This document shows, one piece after another, positions 49,098 through 57,939 of a DNA stretch of 64,000 nucleotides (position 1 is its first letter; the number at the start of each line of letters is the position of its first letter). The notes under the pieces are model-generated. The model had not been told where the DNA came from. It saw only the letters and a list, made by a program, of their open reading frames with translations, and did not search any database. Origin of the DNA: Streptomyces sp. NBC_01429 (GTDB taxonomy: Bacteria; Actinomycetota; Actinomycetes; Streptomycetales; Streptomycetaceae); contig NZ_CP109599.1 in NCBI RefSeq assembly GCF_036231945.1, forward strand, positions 3,938,501 through 4,002,500. The letters run 5' to 3'. The position numbers were made by a program, and so were the translations under genes.

Positions 49098-50756
49098 TCA
49101 GCGGACGAGAGCGTCCGGCTTGCCCTCGGCGCGCGGCCGTTCGTCCACCATCTTGCCCCACACGATCATGCGGTACGTACTGGTGAATTCCGGGGTACAG
49201 GTCGTCAGCGTGATGTACCGGCCGGGCTTCGTGAAACCCGACCCCTGGGGCACGGGCTGGATGACGCTCACGTTCGACGGCGGGGTCTGCGGCAGGATGC
49301 TCGCCATGTCGTACGTGTAGTACGCGTCCTGCGTCTCGACGATGATCTTGTCGCCGGGCTTCAGCTGGTTGATGTAACGGAACGGCTCACCATGGGTGTT
49401 GCGGTGACCGGCCACCGCGAAGTTGCCCTGCTTGTCGGCGGGCATCGCCGTCTTGAGGCTGCCCTCGGCGTAGTGGCCGACCATGCCGTGGTCGAGGACC
49501 TTCCCCTTGCTGATGCCCTCCGCGATCGGAACGACCACGTCCAGCTTGGGGATGTGCATGATCGCGAAGCCCTGACCGGGCTCGAACGCGCCGGGCGTGC
49601 GGCCCTTGGTGAAGCTTTCCTGGATCTTGTTGGTCTCCTTGCCCGCGTACTGATCGGCCCGCACGTTCGTCCACCAGAGCTGATACGTGACGAACAGCAG
49701 CATCAGCACACCGAAGGTGATGAACAGCTCGCCGACCGCCCGGCTGATGATGACGGCGGGGCTCTCCTTGAGGGCACGCGCGGCGCGCCGGGCCTCCATG
49801 CGCGAGAGCGGCCTCGAAATGCGGTTGGCCGTCATGGCGGACGCCGCGTCGGACCCGGCTGTGTCTCCGGCCCCTCCACCGGCTCTTCCACCGGCGCCTT
49901 CTCCGCCCGCTCCCTCTCCAGCCGGTGCGCCCGCCCCGGGCGGCGGTCCGTCCGTACGCCTGCGGCCCCGGCCACCGCCGCCCTTGGCGGCCTTGCGGCG
50001 CTCGGCCCGGCCACCGGTCGCGGTCGCAGGGGTGTGCGCCTCGGGTGCGGTCGGGCCGGCCTGGTCGGGCAGCTCCACGATGGGCAGAGGGGCCGTCTGT
50101 CCGGCCACGAGAGCCGATGAGCCCCCGGACCACCCCTCCTGCGGCCCCGGCCCGCTCCGAGGCCCCTGAGCGGCCGCGGGCGGCGGCGGGGGCGGCGGGG
50201 GCGGCGGGGTCCTGGAGCCGGACGGGCCGGACCGACCGCGCGGGGCGGGCGGCGGCTGGAAGGTCTGGGTGGCCTCCGCCACGTACTGGCCGTAGTACTC
50301 GCCGGGTTGGGCGGGGTGCGCGGGCTGGGCCGGAGGTACGGGCCGAGCCGCCCCGACCGCCGGCATGGGCTGAGTCGGCGGCATCGGCTGAGCCGGAGGC
50401 AGAGGCTGGGACGCCGGTACGGCGTGCGCAGGGGGTACGGGTTGCGCGGGGGGTACGGGTTGCGCGGGGGGTACGGGTTGCGCGGGGGGTACGGGGTGCG
50501 CGGGCGGCCCCTGCGGGACGCCTTGCGGAACCCCCGGCGGCGCCTCCTGCCGCGGCCCCCGGTGCCGCCCGGGTCTGCGCGCCGGCATCGGCTGGTCCAA
50601 CGGCGGCTGCGCCGAGGGCCGTTGCCCCGGCAGCGGATCGTTCAGCGGGTCGGCCAACCCGTCCACCGCCGACTCGAACGCGCCGTCGTCCTCGTACCCG
50701 CCCTGTCCGTACGAAGCCCCGTGACCCGCGTCGTGTTCGGGGCGGAGTGCGGTCAC
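49098..50756 (-). CDS. srtE1: class E sortase with long proline-rich N-terminus (SrtE1-like)
   Basis: This 552-residue protein ends in a class E sortase domain with His in VAGHRNTHG, Cys in LTTCTP and Arg in TYRMIVWGK, after a membrane helix (VGELFITFGVLMLLFVTYQLWW, about 350-370). The ~330 residues before it are cytosolic and very rich in Pro, including tandem VPPAQP units, a run of 11 prolines, and Gly/Ala tracts. The GTG at 50756 overlaps the pabA stop by 4 nt. The long tail is not needed for catalysis and varies among species; its role is unknown. Confidence 0.9.
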   Translation of the reverse strand: MTALRPEHDAGHGASYGQGGYEDDGAFESAVDGLADPLNDPLPGQRPSAQPPLDQPMPARRPGRHRGPRQEAPPGVPQGVPQGPPAHPVPPAQPVPPAQPVPPAQPVPPAHAVPASQPLPPAQPMPPTQPMPAVGAARPVPPAQPAHPAQPGEYYGQYVAEATQTFQPPPAPRGRSGPSGSRTPPPPPPPPPPAAAQGPRSGPGPQEGWSGGSSALVAGQTAPLPIVELPDQAGPTAPEAHTPATATGGRAERRKAAKGGGGRGRRRTDGPPPGAGAPAGEGAGGEGAGGRAGGGAGDTAGSDAASAMTANRISRPLSRMEARRAARALKESPAVIISRAVGELFITFGVLMLLFVTYQLWWTNVRADQYAGKETNKIQESFTKGRTPGAFEPGQGFAIMHIPKLDVVVPIAEGISKGKVLDHGMVGHYAEGSLKTAMPADKQGNFAVAGHRNTHGEPFRYINQLKPGDKIIVETQDAYYTYDMASILPQTPPSNVSVIQPVPQGSGFTKPGRYITLTTCTPEFTSTYRMIVWGKMVDERPRAEGKPDALVR

Positions 50757-51391
50757 GCGAGCGCCTTGCCCACCACCGGCGCCAGGCCCGCCGAGCGGGC
50801 CACCGCGCCGGGATCGCCGCACTGCGCCAGCCAGTTGGCCAGCATCAGGTGCCCGTGCTCGGTCAGGACCGACTCCGGGTGGAACTGCACGCCCTCGACG
50901 GGCAGTTCACGGTGGCGTACGCCCATGATGATGCCGTCCGCCGTCCGCGCCGTGACCTCCAGCTCGGCCGGCAGCTCCGCGGGCTCCGCCGCCAGCGAGT
51001 GGTAGCGGGTCGCGGTGAACGGCGAGGGGAGTCCGGCGAAGACGCCCTTGCCCTCGTGCGTGACCGGCGACGTCTTGCCGTGCAGCAGCTCGGGGGCGCG
51101 GCCGACGACGCCTCCGTACGCCACGGCCATCGACTGCATGCCGAGGCAGACACCGAAGACGGGCAGGCCGATCGCGGCGCAGTGGCGCACCATGTCGACG
51201 CAGACACCGGCCTGTTCGGGGGTGCCGGGGCCGGGGGAGAGCAGCACGCCGTCGAAGCCGTCCTCGGCGTGCGCGGTGGCCACCTCGTCGTTCCGTACCA
51301 CCTCGCACTCGGCGCCGAGCTGGTAGAGGTACTGGACGAGGTTGAAGACGAAGCTGTCGTAGTTGTCGACGACGAGGATCCGGGCACTCAC
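50753..51391 (-). CDS. pabA: aminodeoxychorismate/anthranilate synthase glutaminase subunit
   Basis: This 212-residue class I glutamine amidotransferase has VVDNYDSFVFNLVQYL, SPGPGTPEQAG, the catalytic Cys in VFGVCLGMQSMA and the His-Glu pair in VQFHPESVLTEHG. It supplies ammonia to a chorismate-using synthase for folate or tryptophan; the partner is not here, so PabA versus TrpG is open. The GTG at 51391 overlaps by 4 nt the stop of a small membrane protein gene. Confidence 0.92.
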   Translation of the reverse strand: MSARILVVDNYDSFVFNLVQYLYQLGAECEVVRNDEVATAHAEDGFDGVLLSPGPGTPEQAGVCVDMVRHCAAIGLPVFGVCLGMQSMAVAYGGVVGRAPELLHGKTSPVTHEGKGVFAGLPSPFTATRYHSLAAEPAELPAELEVTARTADGIIMGVRHRELPVEGVQFHPESVLTEHGHLMLANWLAQCGDPGAVARSAGLAPVVGKALA

Positions 51392-51561
51392 CGGGCGGCC
51401 CCCGCTCCGTCGACCGTCACGTCGTTGAACGGCAGCAGCGGCTCCGCCCACGGGAAGACGTACTGGAACAGCACGTAGACGACAGCCAGCGCCAATACGA
51501 GCGAGAACGCCGCCCGCAGCCATACGTTGCCCGGCAGATGCCGCCAGATCCAGCCGTACAT
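51388..51561 (-). CDS. 57-residue single-pass membrane protein
   Basis: This short gene starts at ATG 51561 (MYGWIWRHLPGNVWLR) and has one strong hydrophobic helix (about 17-36) then an acidic end (FNDVTVDGAGAAR). Its stop overlaps the pabA start by 4 nt (GTGA), so it is translated with pabA. The order small membrane protein / pabA / sortases is kept in Streptomyces. The upstream ggaaggga-type sequence fits a ribosome site. Function unknown; no signal-peptide cleavage is obvious. Confidence 0.8.
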   Translation of the reverse strand: MYGWIWRHLPGNVWLRAAFSLVLALAVVYVLFQYVFPWAEPLLPFNDVTVDGAGAAR

Positions 51562-51732
51562 GCGGTCCCTTCCGTCCGGTACCGCGCCCGGCGGTACCGC
51601 ACCAGACTAAAGGCCCGCACCGGCGCGTGGGCGGTGCATGGGGCAGCTGCACGGACGTTCGGGACTTGCTCTTCGTCACAGGCGCCACAGGGGTCCCGCG
51701 GCCGACGGGTCGGCGGCCCGCCGTCGGAACGG

Positions 51733-52500
51733 CTATCCGGCGGGCTCCGCGTAGTGCAGATCGACGGTGCCCGAGTAGCCGGGGAGCGTCTCCTTGCCCA
51801 GCTCATCGACCTTCCAGCCGAGTCCGTACGCCTTGACGTACAGCTGGTAGTTCTGGATCGCCGGGGAATCGTCGAGGGCCTTGCGCAGCCTGCCCTGGTC
51901 ACCGACGGCGGTGATCTTGTACGGCGGGGAGTAGACGCGGCCCTGGAGGATCAGCGTGTTTCCCACGCACCGCACGGCGCTGGTGGAGATCAGCCGCTGG
52001 TCCATGACGCGGATGCCCTCGGCGCCGCCCTGCCACAGGGCGTTGACGACGGCCTGGAGGTCCTGCTGGTGGATCACCAGGTCATTGGGTTGCGGATCGG
52101 GGTAGCCGGGGTTCGCGGTGGCGTTCTGCGGGGCGTCGTCCAGGGTGACGGTGAGGGCCTTGCCGGTGAGCTGCTTGGTGCCCGCTGAGGTCTCCAGCGC
52201 CCGCAGCCGGGCCTCCTCGGCGGCGGTCGAGCCGTGGTCGCGGGCGACGAGGGCGTCGATCCTGCTCCGTACGGCGGCGGTGGAGTCGCCCAGTTCGGCG
52301 TTCTTGCGGTCCCGCTCGTGGATCAGGTCGGAGAGCTTCAGCAGCGAGGCGTCCGTGCGGATATTGGTGCCTTTGGCGGTATTGAAGCTGGTCACGAAGA
52401 TGAGACCGGCGAGCGCGAAGACAGCGGCGGTGAGCAGCCGGACGGGTCGCCGGACCCGCCGGAGGACCGGGCCTGGGTTCGAGTCGGCGGAATTGCTCAA
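51733..52500 (-). CDS. DUF881-family membrane-anchored protein
   Basis: This 255-residue protein has an N-terminal membrane helix (LLTAAVFALAGLIFVTSF), a short coiled-coil part (KLSDLIHERDRKNAELGDSTAAVRSRI) and the DUF881 domain (NDLVIHQQDLQAVVNALWQGGAEGIRVMDQRLI, GRVYSPPYKITAVGD). Members lie near division genes in Gram-positives and are thought to act in septum or wall processes. The start is TTG at 52500, supported by AAGGAG 11 nt upstream and AAGGAT nearer; no ATG or GTG fits as well. It is divergent from crgA. Confidence 0.85.
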   Translation of the reverse strand: MSNSADSNPGPVLRRVRRPVRLLTAAVFALAGLIFVTSFNTAKGTNIRTDASLLKLSDLIHERDRKNAELGDSTAAVRSRIDALVARDHGSTAAEEARLRALETSAGTKQLTGKALTVTLDDAPQNATANPGYPDPQPNDLVIHQQDLQAVVNALWQGGAEGIRVMDQRLISTSAVRCVGNTLILQGRVYSPPYKITAVGDQGRLRKALDDSPAIQNYQLYVKAYGLGWKVDELGKETLPGYSGTVDLHYAEPAG

Positions 52501-52646
52501 CGTATCCTTATCTCCTTAAGGCGCCGCGGAAGCACTACGCTAACGGACGCCCGACGGCGGCGGTGATCCCCCTGCTCCCCGCCTTCGGTCACCGCCCTTG
52601 ACAGTTCCCTGCGCGGTAACGCAGCGCATCGACAGGAGAGTCCCTC

Positions 52647-52904
52647 GTGCCGAAGTCACGTATCCGCAAGAAGGCCGACTTCACGCCGCCCCCGGCGGCG
52701 AAGCAGGCGACCGCCATAAGGCTGACCAACAGGAGCTGGGTGGCCCCGGTCATGCTGGCGCTGTTCCTGATCGGGCTGGCCTGGATCGTCATCTTTTATG
52801 TGACCGACGGCGATCTGCCGGTGCAGAGCTTCGGGAACTGGAACATCGTGGTCGGGTTCGGCTTCATCGCCGCCGGTTTCGGTGTCTCCACCCAGTGGAA
52901 GTAG
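52647..52904 (+). CDS. crgA: cell division protein CrgA
   Basis: This 85-residue protein has a basic start (MPKSRIRKKADFTPPP) and two membrane helices (WVAPVMLALFLIGLAWIVIFYV and WNIVVGFGFIAAGFGVS), exactly the CrgA plan. In Streptomyces CrgA controls the timing of sporulation septation and in mycobacteria it links FtsZ to late division proteins. The ATG has aggaga upstream. The intergenic region after it carries a DnaA-box cluster. Confidence 0.95.
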   Translation: MPKSRIRKKADFTPPPAAKQATAIRLTNRSWVAPVMLALFLIGLAWIVIFYVTDGDLPVQSFGNWNIVVGFGFIAAGFGVSTQWK

Positions 52905-53228
52905 CCGGTCCCCTTCCGGGCCGTCAAGCTCTCCCCTGACTTGTCCACACGGTTATCCACAAGCAGGGGAAAAGGTCAGAAGATCTGTGGATAACTCCAC
53001 GGGATGTTGACGCCGGTGTGACTGGGTCGCCCATCCTGATGACGCGCTCGCCCCTTGTCCCTGCTGGTCAGTCCGGCACCGAGGACAAGGGGCGCGCCCG
53101 TTCCCCACAGGATGCACAAGATCCGCCACAGTCTGTGGACAACTTTTCCCCGACTCGCTCGTTCGCGCGTCGCGCGCCCGCCCGGAGAGAAGTCGGAGAG
53201 AAGTCCGGAGAGACTGGGAGAGGACGCG
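52905..53228. promoter_or_regulatory. DnaA-box cluster between crgA and rhomboid gene
   Basis: This 324-bp gap between convergent genes holds four consensus DnaA boxes: TTGTCCACA 52941-52949 (+), TTATCCACA 52953-52961 (+), TTATCCACA 52986-52994 (-) and TTGTCCACA 53134-53142 (-). The boxes occur in both orientations, the first two 3 bp apart. There is no dnaA or dnaN next to it, so it is not oriC itself by context. A DnaA titration or control site is possible. Confidence 0.7.
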
Positions 53229-54137
53229 TCAGGTGATCGCCGCGGTCCTGGCCACGACCACGATCACCGTCGCGAGCAGCACCAGACCGCAGGCGCCGTA
53301 CTGCACCAGGGACCGCCGCTCGCGGGGCGCGTGCACCATGGCGATGGCGATGACAGTACCGCCGATGAGCCCGCCCACATGGGCCTGCCAGGCGATGCCG
53401 GGCCAGGCGAAGGTGAAGACCAGGTTCAGCGCGAGCAGGATCAGGACCGGCCGCATGTCGTAGTTGAGCCGGCGCATCAGTACGGCGGTGGCGCCGAGCA
53501 GCCCGAAGATCGCGCCGGACGCACCGAGCGAGGGCTGGTTCGGCGCGGAGAGAAGATAGGTCAGGGCGCTGCCCGCCAGTCCGGAGACCAGGTAGAGCGC
53601 CAGATAGCGGGCGCGGCCGAGCGCCGCCTCCAGCGGTCCGCCGAGCCACCACAGACTGAGCATGTTGAAGGCGAAGTGCATCATCGCCTGGTGCAGGAAC
53701 ATCGCGGTGAAGAGCCGGTACCACTGGCCTTCGGCGACGCCGGCCAGCGGTTCGAACATGGCGTACTGGACACGCCCGATGAGGTCGAGATCCTCGACGA
53801 GCCGGTCGCCCACCGCGAGGACGGCGATGAAGACCGCCGCGTTGATGCCCAGCAGGATCTTCGTGACCAGCCGGGGGTCGGCCGCGATCGAGCCGCCCGC
53901 GAGGGTGCGCGGCTGGTTGGCCGCCGGCCCGTGTCCCGTACCGGAGCCCTGCCTGACGCAGTCGGGGCACTGGAACCCGACGGAGGCACTGATCATGCAC
54001 TCGGGACAAATAGGGCGCTCGCAGCGCGTGCAGCTTATGCCGGTCTCCGTGCCCGGGTGCCGGTAGCAGCTGGGCGCGGACTGGTTGACGGCGGGCTGCT
54101 GGTCCTGGCCTCCGTGGCCGCCTGGCGGGTGGTCCAT
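53229..54137 (-). CDS. rhomboid intramembrane serine protease with N-terminal zinc finger
   Basis: This 302-residue protein begins with a B-box-like zinc finger (CYRHPGTETGISCTRCERPICPECM, then CPDC) and continues with a six-helix rhomboid domain. The catalytic Ser is in LGASGAIFGLLG and the His in WQAHVGGLIGG; the HFAFNMLSLWWLG helix carries the conserved His/Asn. It cuts membrane proteins within the bilayer; targets are unknown. ATG 54137 is a good start. Confidence 0.93.
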   Translation of the reverse strand: MDHPPGGHGGQDQQPAVNQSAPSCYRHPGTETGISCTRCERPICPECMISASVGFQCPDCVRQGSGTGHGPAANQPRTLAGGSIAADPRLVTKILLGINAAVFIAVLAVGDRLVEDLDLIGRVQYAMFEPLAGVAEGQWYRLFTAMFLHQAMMHFAFNMLSLWWLGGPLEAALGRARYLALYLVSGLAGSALTYLLSAPNQPSLGASGAIFGLLGATAVLMRRLNYDMRPVLILLALNLVFTFAWPGIAWQAHVGGLIGGTVIAIAMVHAPRERRSLVQYGACGLVLLATVIVVVARTAAIT

Positions 54138-54288
54138 CGGTCCCCTCGGTCTTCGTAGCGGCGGACGGTACGCGGCCGGGCACAGCGCACCGCCCCGCCC
54201 ACCCGGTATGTAACCACTACGGACGGGCAGGGCGGGAAGGTTCCCGGAACCCCGGGAACCCTACGGTCTGTGCGGTGTCGGCACTTCG

Positions 54289-54816
54289 TCAGCGGGTCTC
54301 GACGGCGACGGACTCGATCACGACGTCCTGCACCGGGCGGTCGGTGCGCGGGTTGGTCTGCGTGGCGCCGATGGCGTCCACGACCTTCTTGCCGGCCTCG
54401 CTGCTGACCTCGCCGAAGATGGTGTGCTTGCCGGTGAGCCAGGCGGTCGGCGCCAGGGTGATGAAGAACTGCGAGCCGTTGGTGCCGGGGCCGGAGTTGG
54501 CCATGGCCAGCAGGTACGGCTTGGTGAAGGCCAGCTCGGGGTGGAACTCGTCCGCGAACTTGTACCCCGGGCCGCCGGTGCCGTTGCCCAGCGGGTCGCC
54601 GCCCTGGATCATGAAGTCGCCGATGACACGGTGGAAGACGGTCCCGTCGTACAGCCGGTCCTGGGACTTCTGCCCGGTCTCCGGGTTGACCCACTCGCGC
54701 TCACCCTGGGAGAGCTCGACGAAGTTCCTGACCGTCTTCGGCGCGTGGTTCGGCAGGAGCCGGATCTCGATGTCGCCGTGGTTGGTCTTGAGGGTGGCGT
54801 AAAGCTGCTCGGCCAC
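54289..54816 (-). CDS. cyclophilin-type peptidyl-prolyl cis-trans isomerase
   Basis: This 175-residue cytosolic cyclophilin has FHRVIGDFMIQGGDP, the GTNGSQFFITLAP core and KHTIFGEV. It speeds proline isomerisation in folding. The GTG at 54816 precedes AEQLYATLKTNHGDIEIRL, the usual first strand, so no signal peptide is present. It is upstream of the rhomboid gene in the same direction, with a 151-bp gap. Confidence 0.95.
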   Translation of the reverse strand: MAEQLYATLKTNHGDIEIRLLPNHAPKTVRNFVELSQGEREWVNPETGQKSQDRLYDGTVFHRVIGDFMIQGGDPLGNGTGGPGYKFADEFHPELAFTKPYLLAMANSGPGTNGSQFFITLAPTAWLTGKHTIFGEVSSEAGKKVVDAIGATQTNPRTDRPVQDVVIESVAVETR

Positions 54817-55068
54817 GATGTGCCTTCCGTGAGTCTTCGCTGACTCTCACGATCCTCGCACGGAAGGGGTACGGACCGGGAACAGAAGCCGCGGACGGTA
54901 CGAAAGGGCAGCCGTGAGCGGCGGCGCGGGGCGTTGCCCACGTCGCGTCGCGTGACCCTCGGTCATGACCCGGATGCGCGTAATGCATGCCGGAGCGGTC
55001 CGTGCCATGCATGATTTCGAAAAGGGTGGATAGGCGAAATACGGAACGCCACCGAGGAGGATGATCCT

Positions 55069-55821
55069 GTGACCCGCATGGACAGCGTGCGCGCCGCTAC
55101 CGGTTCGGCGAAGGAAAGCGTGCAGCACGCCGCGGAAGCGGTGGCACCTTACGCCGGTACGGCCAAGGAACAGGCCGCTCTGGCCAAGGAACAGGCCGCT
55201 GTATACGCCCGCGAGGCGCGCAAGCAGCTCGCCCCGACCGTGTCGAAGGCCGCGCAGCAGGCGCGTAAACAAGCACGTAAGCAGTACGGCGCCCATGTGG
55301 CGCCCCGAGTACCCCCGAAGTTCGATGAGGCCGCTCACCGCGGTGTGCACCATGCTCGCAAGGCCGCCCGTCAGGCGGCCGACTACACGGTGCCCCGGGT
55401 CGAGCAGGCGGTGGCCACGGCACAGCCGGTCGCCGAGCAGGCGGCGGCACGTTCCGCGGCGGCTCTGGCCGCGCTGCGCGGACAGGTCACGACGAAGGAG
55501 ATCCAGAAGCTGGTGAGGAAGCACGAGCGGCGGGCCAGGGCCGGCCGGCTGGTCAAGGGCCTGGCGGTCCTCGGTGTAGTGGCCGGTGGGGCTTTCGCCG
55601 CCTGGAAGTGGTGGGACAAGCAGGCCAATCCGGACTGGCTGGTGGAGCCGCCGGCCGCTACCGAGGTCTCGGAGCGGGCTCCGCTGACGTCCGTGGACGG
55701 CAGCCATGTGGTCCACTCCGCAGATCCGCTCGATCCACTCGATCCCGAGGTCGAGGCCAAGCAGGCCGAGGCAGAGGCCGAGGCGGCGGAGCGGGACCGG
55801 AATCGGGACGACCGTCCCTGA
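55069..55821 (+). CDS. DUF5324-family membrane protein
   Basis: This 250-residue protein has a long Ala/Lys/Gln-rich helical N-terminus with repeats such as AKEQAALAKEQAAVYAREA, a basic stretch, one membrane helix (LVKGLAVLGVVAGGAFAAWKWW, about 165-186) and an acidic C-terminal tail. This matches Streptomyces DUF5324. The first part looks apolipoprotein-like and may lie on the membrane. The GTG at 55069 follows GAGGAGGATG. Function unknown. Confidence 0.8.
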   Translation: MTRMDSVRAATGSAKESVQHAAEAVAPYAGTAKEQAALAKEQAAVYAREARKQLAPTVSKAAQQARKQARKQYGAHVAPRVPPKFDEAAHRGVHHARKAARQAADYTVPRVEQAVATAQPVAEQAAARSAAALAALRGQVTTKEIQKLVRKHERRARAGRLVKGLAVLGVVAGGAFAAWKWWDKQANPDWLVEPPAATEVSERAPLTSVDGSHVVHSADPLDPLDPEVEAKQAEAEAEAAERDRNRDDRP

Positions 55822-56077
55822 TCACTGAACGGGTCGCGGGAGAACGGGTCACGGTCGCGGGAGAACGGGTCACGGGAGGACGTTCTGCTGTGACCGGGGA
55901 TTCTGGTGTGACCGGGGATTCTGGTGTGACCGGGGCTGGTGCTGGTGCTGGTGATGTGGCTGGTGCTGTGGCTGGTACTGGTGCCCCGGTGGCGGCTGCT
56001 GCGGTTGTGACCGCTGCGGCTGCTACTGCGGCTGCCGGATTCGACGGGCGCCGGGAGACCGCGGGTTTCCCGGCGCC
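55822..56077. repeat. tandem GTGACCGGGGATTCTG-type repeats
   Basis: This 256-bp stretch between convergent genes has two copies of a ~20-bp cGGGAGAACGGGTCAC unit (about 55830-55880), two copies of GTGACCGGGGATTCTG (from about 55889) and then GCTGGTG triplet-like runs (about 55925-55985). No gene is supported. Confidence 0.65.
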
Positions 56078-56455
56078 TCACGCTGCGACGAGCGCCGCGT
56101 CGGCCGCGTACGTGCTCGTCCGTGCCGCGGCGGCGTCGGTCTCGCTCGGCAGAACGGCGGGCAGATGACGGACCGACGGTGACGAACCGTGCGCCTCGGC
56201 GCGGATGCGCTGCTTGATCGTGGGCGGCAGCGACCGGTCACGCGGCAGCGCCCTCGGCACCACCGCCCTTCTGGCCGTACCGGCCTCGGCGGCGTGGTGC
56301 GACGCGGCGGCGGGTGCCGGCGCGGGCTGGTCGGCCGGCTGCTGCACGGCGGTGCCGGCGGCGGCGGCCGGGGCGGTGAGCCCCAGGGAGGCGAGCATCG
56401 CGAAGAAGGCGGTGATGAGGACGGTCCACAGTGTCTTGACCTTGTTGGCGGCCAT
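56078..56455 (-). CDS. small secreted Ala-rich protein (DUF6344-like)
   Basis: This 125-residue protein begins MAANKVKTLWTVLITAF with a classic signal peptide, cleaved likely after APAAAA. The mature part is Ala/Pro/Gln-rich, with RRAVVPRALPRDRSLPPTIKQRI as the only distinctive segment. It resembles a family of small Streptomyces secreted proteins (DUF6344); that match is from memory. No cysteine is present. Function unknown. Confidence 0.65.
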   Translation of the reverse strand: MAANKVKTLWTVLITAFFAMLASLGLTAPAAAAGTAVQQPADQPAPAPAAASHHAAEAGTARRAVVPRALPRDRSLPPTIKQRIRAEAHGSSPSVRHLPAVLPSETDAAAARTSTYAADAALVAA

Positions 56456-56764
56456 GACCCCTCGCTTTCGTTTCGTTTCGGTTCGGTGTGGTTCGGTGTG
56501 GTGCGGATCTCGGTCGAGTTCGGTCGGTTCTCGATCGCGCTGTCGAGTTGCGCGATCTACATACCTTCCTCATGATGTGGACGCACCCCGGGAATCCAGG
56601 GAGCGACGCCGCCCGTACGCAGTTCTTCGGATGAACACCACTCGTACGGTCCAACCGGCACTCGCGCGCTTCCCGCACAGCCCTTCCACCGACCGGTGCC
56701 CGCCGCCCGATCCGCCGCCCATCCGCCGCTCGATCCGCCGCCCGACAGGCCCACCGCGCCGGGG
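56456..56764. promoter_or_regulatory. gap between beta-lactamase and small secreted protein genes
   Basis: This 309-bp region holds the promoter of the minus-strand secreted-protein gene. It has a run of TTTCG/GGTTCGGTGT short repeats (about 56462-56520). The part near 56580-56760 is a G+C-rich spacer with no gene, after the beta-lactamase stop. No terminator hairpin was picked. Confidence 0.4.
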
Positions 56765-57742
56765 CTATGACAGCGTGTCAGCGACCACGGACGCCGCTTC
56801 CGCGATCAGCTTGTTGTCGTACTCGGCATCTTTCTCGGTCCGGTTCGACAGGATCGCCATGACCAGGGGAGCGCCGTCGGAGGGCCACACCACGGCGATG
56901 TCGTTGCGGGTGCCGTAGGTGCCGCCGGCCCCGGTCTTGTCGCCGACCACCCAGTCCTTGGGCATCCCGGCCCTGATCAGCTCGTCGCCGGTGGTGTTGG
57001 TCCGCAGCCACTTCGTCAGCTGCGCGCGCTCCCCCGCGCCGAGGGCGTCCCCGAGCACGAACGCGCGCAGGTCGGCGGCGAGCGCCTTCGGGGTGCTGGT
57101 GTCACGCGTCTGACCCGGGACCCATTCGTTCAGCCCCGGCTCGCGGCGCTCCATCCGGGTGACGTCGTCGCCCAGCTTCTTGAGTACGGCGTTGAGGCCC
57201 TTGGGCCCGCCGATGTGATCGAGCATCAGGTTGGCCGCCGTGTTGTCGCTGAAGCGGACGGCGGCGTCACAGAGTTCACGCAGCGTCATGCCGGTCGCGA
57301 CGTGCTTCTCGGTCACGGGTGAGTTGCTGACGAGGTCGCTCTCGGAGTACGTGACGACCTTCTCCATCCCGTCGGGCGCGTGCTTCCGCAGTACGGCACC
57401 GGCGGCGAGGGCCTTGAACGTGGAGGCGAAGGCGAAGCGCTCGCCGTCGTTGTACGCGACCTCCTCGCCGGTCCCGGTGTCGACCGCGTACACCCCCAGC
57501 CGCGCGTCGAACTTGCTCTCAAGTCCCTTGAAGGCGTCGGCGTACGGCTGAGTGACCGTAGCCGTGGCAGAGGCCGTCGCTCTCGCGGACGGCGTGGCCG
57601 CGGACGCGTCCCCGGCCACGCCGTCCTGTCCGCAGGCCGTGAGCGGTACGAGGACGAGCATGCCGAACGCCCCGATAAGGGCGCGCCGGGCACGGGCGTA
57701 CTGAATGGGCATGGACGTGGACATGAGCACGGGCATGGGCAT
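56765..57742 (-). CDS. blaL: class A beta-lactamase, lipoprotein form
   Basis: This 325-residue serine beta-lactamase has SxxK in FASTFKAL, SDN in RFSDNTAAN, the Glu loop in RREPGLNEW and KTG in GDKTGAGG, all intact. The signal peptide ends in the lipobox LTAC, so the enzyme should be lipid-anchored. The ATG at 57742 has AGGAGG 9 nt upstream. It is divergent from a LysR regulator with a BlaB-like gene, the arrangement known for the inducible blaL of S. cacaoi; the symbol follows that. Confidence 0.93.
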   Translation of the reverse strand: MPMPVLMSTSMPIQYARARRALIGAFGMLVLVPLTACGQDGVAGDASAATPSARATASATATVTQPYADAFKGLESKFDARLGVYAVDTGTGEEVAYNDGERFAFASTFKALAAGAVLRKHAPDGMEKVVTYSESDLVSNSPVTEKHVATGMTLRELCDAAVRFSDNTAANLMLDHIGGPKGLNAVLKKLGDDVTRMERREPGLNEWVPGQTRDTSTPKALAADLRAFVLGDALGAGERAQLTKWLRTNTTGDELIRAGMPKDWVVGDKTGAGGTYGTRNDIAVVWPSDGAPLVMAILSNRTEKDAEYDNKLIAEAASVVADTLS

Positions 57743-57939
57743 GAATGCTGACCTCCTGGCCGACCCCGTCGCGCGGAGCGCACGGGAACGCGCGAAGCGC
57801 ACGGGAAAAGGGGCGACCGGGCCCAGCCGGGGCACGGTCGCGGTTGCCACCTCCACCTCACCCTCCGGCGGCCATGCGGTCCAATACGCTTGTGCGTCCC
57901 TTCATGACGAAAATGCATACGAACGCATACGGTGGGGCC

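Noticed and set aside
49220..49234. TTCGTGAAAC in the sortase gene as parS
   Set aside because: Only the right half matches; the left arm has five or six mismatches.
52905..53228. The DnaA-box cluster as the replication origin
   Set aside because: Only four exact boxes were seen and neither dnaA nor dnaN is adjacent; Streptomyces oriC lies between those genes and has many more boxes.
57745..57939. N-terminal extension of the LysR regulator
   Set aside because: The extra 65 residues are Pro/Arg-rich, have no ribosome site and would cover the divergent promoter; the helix-turn-helix starts at 57940.
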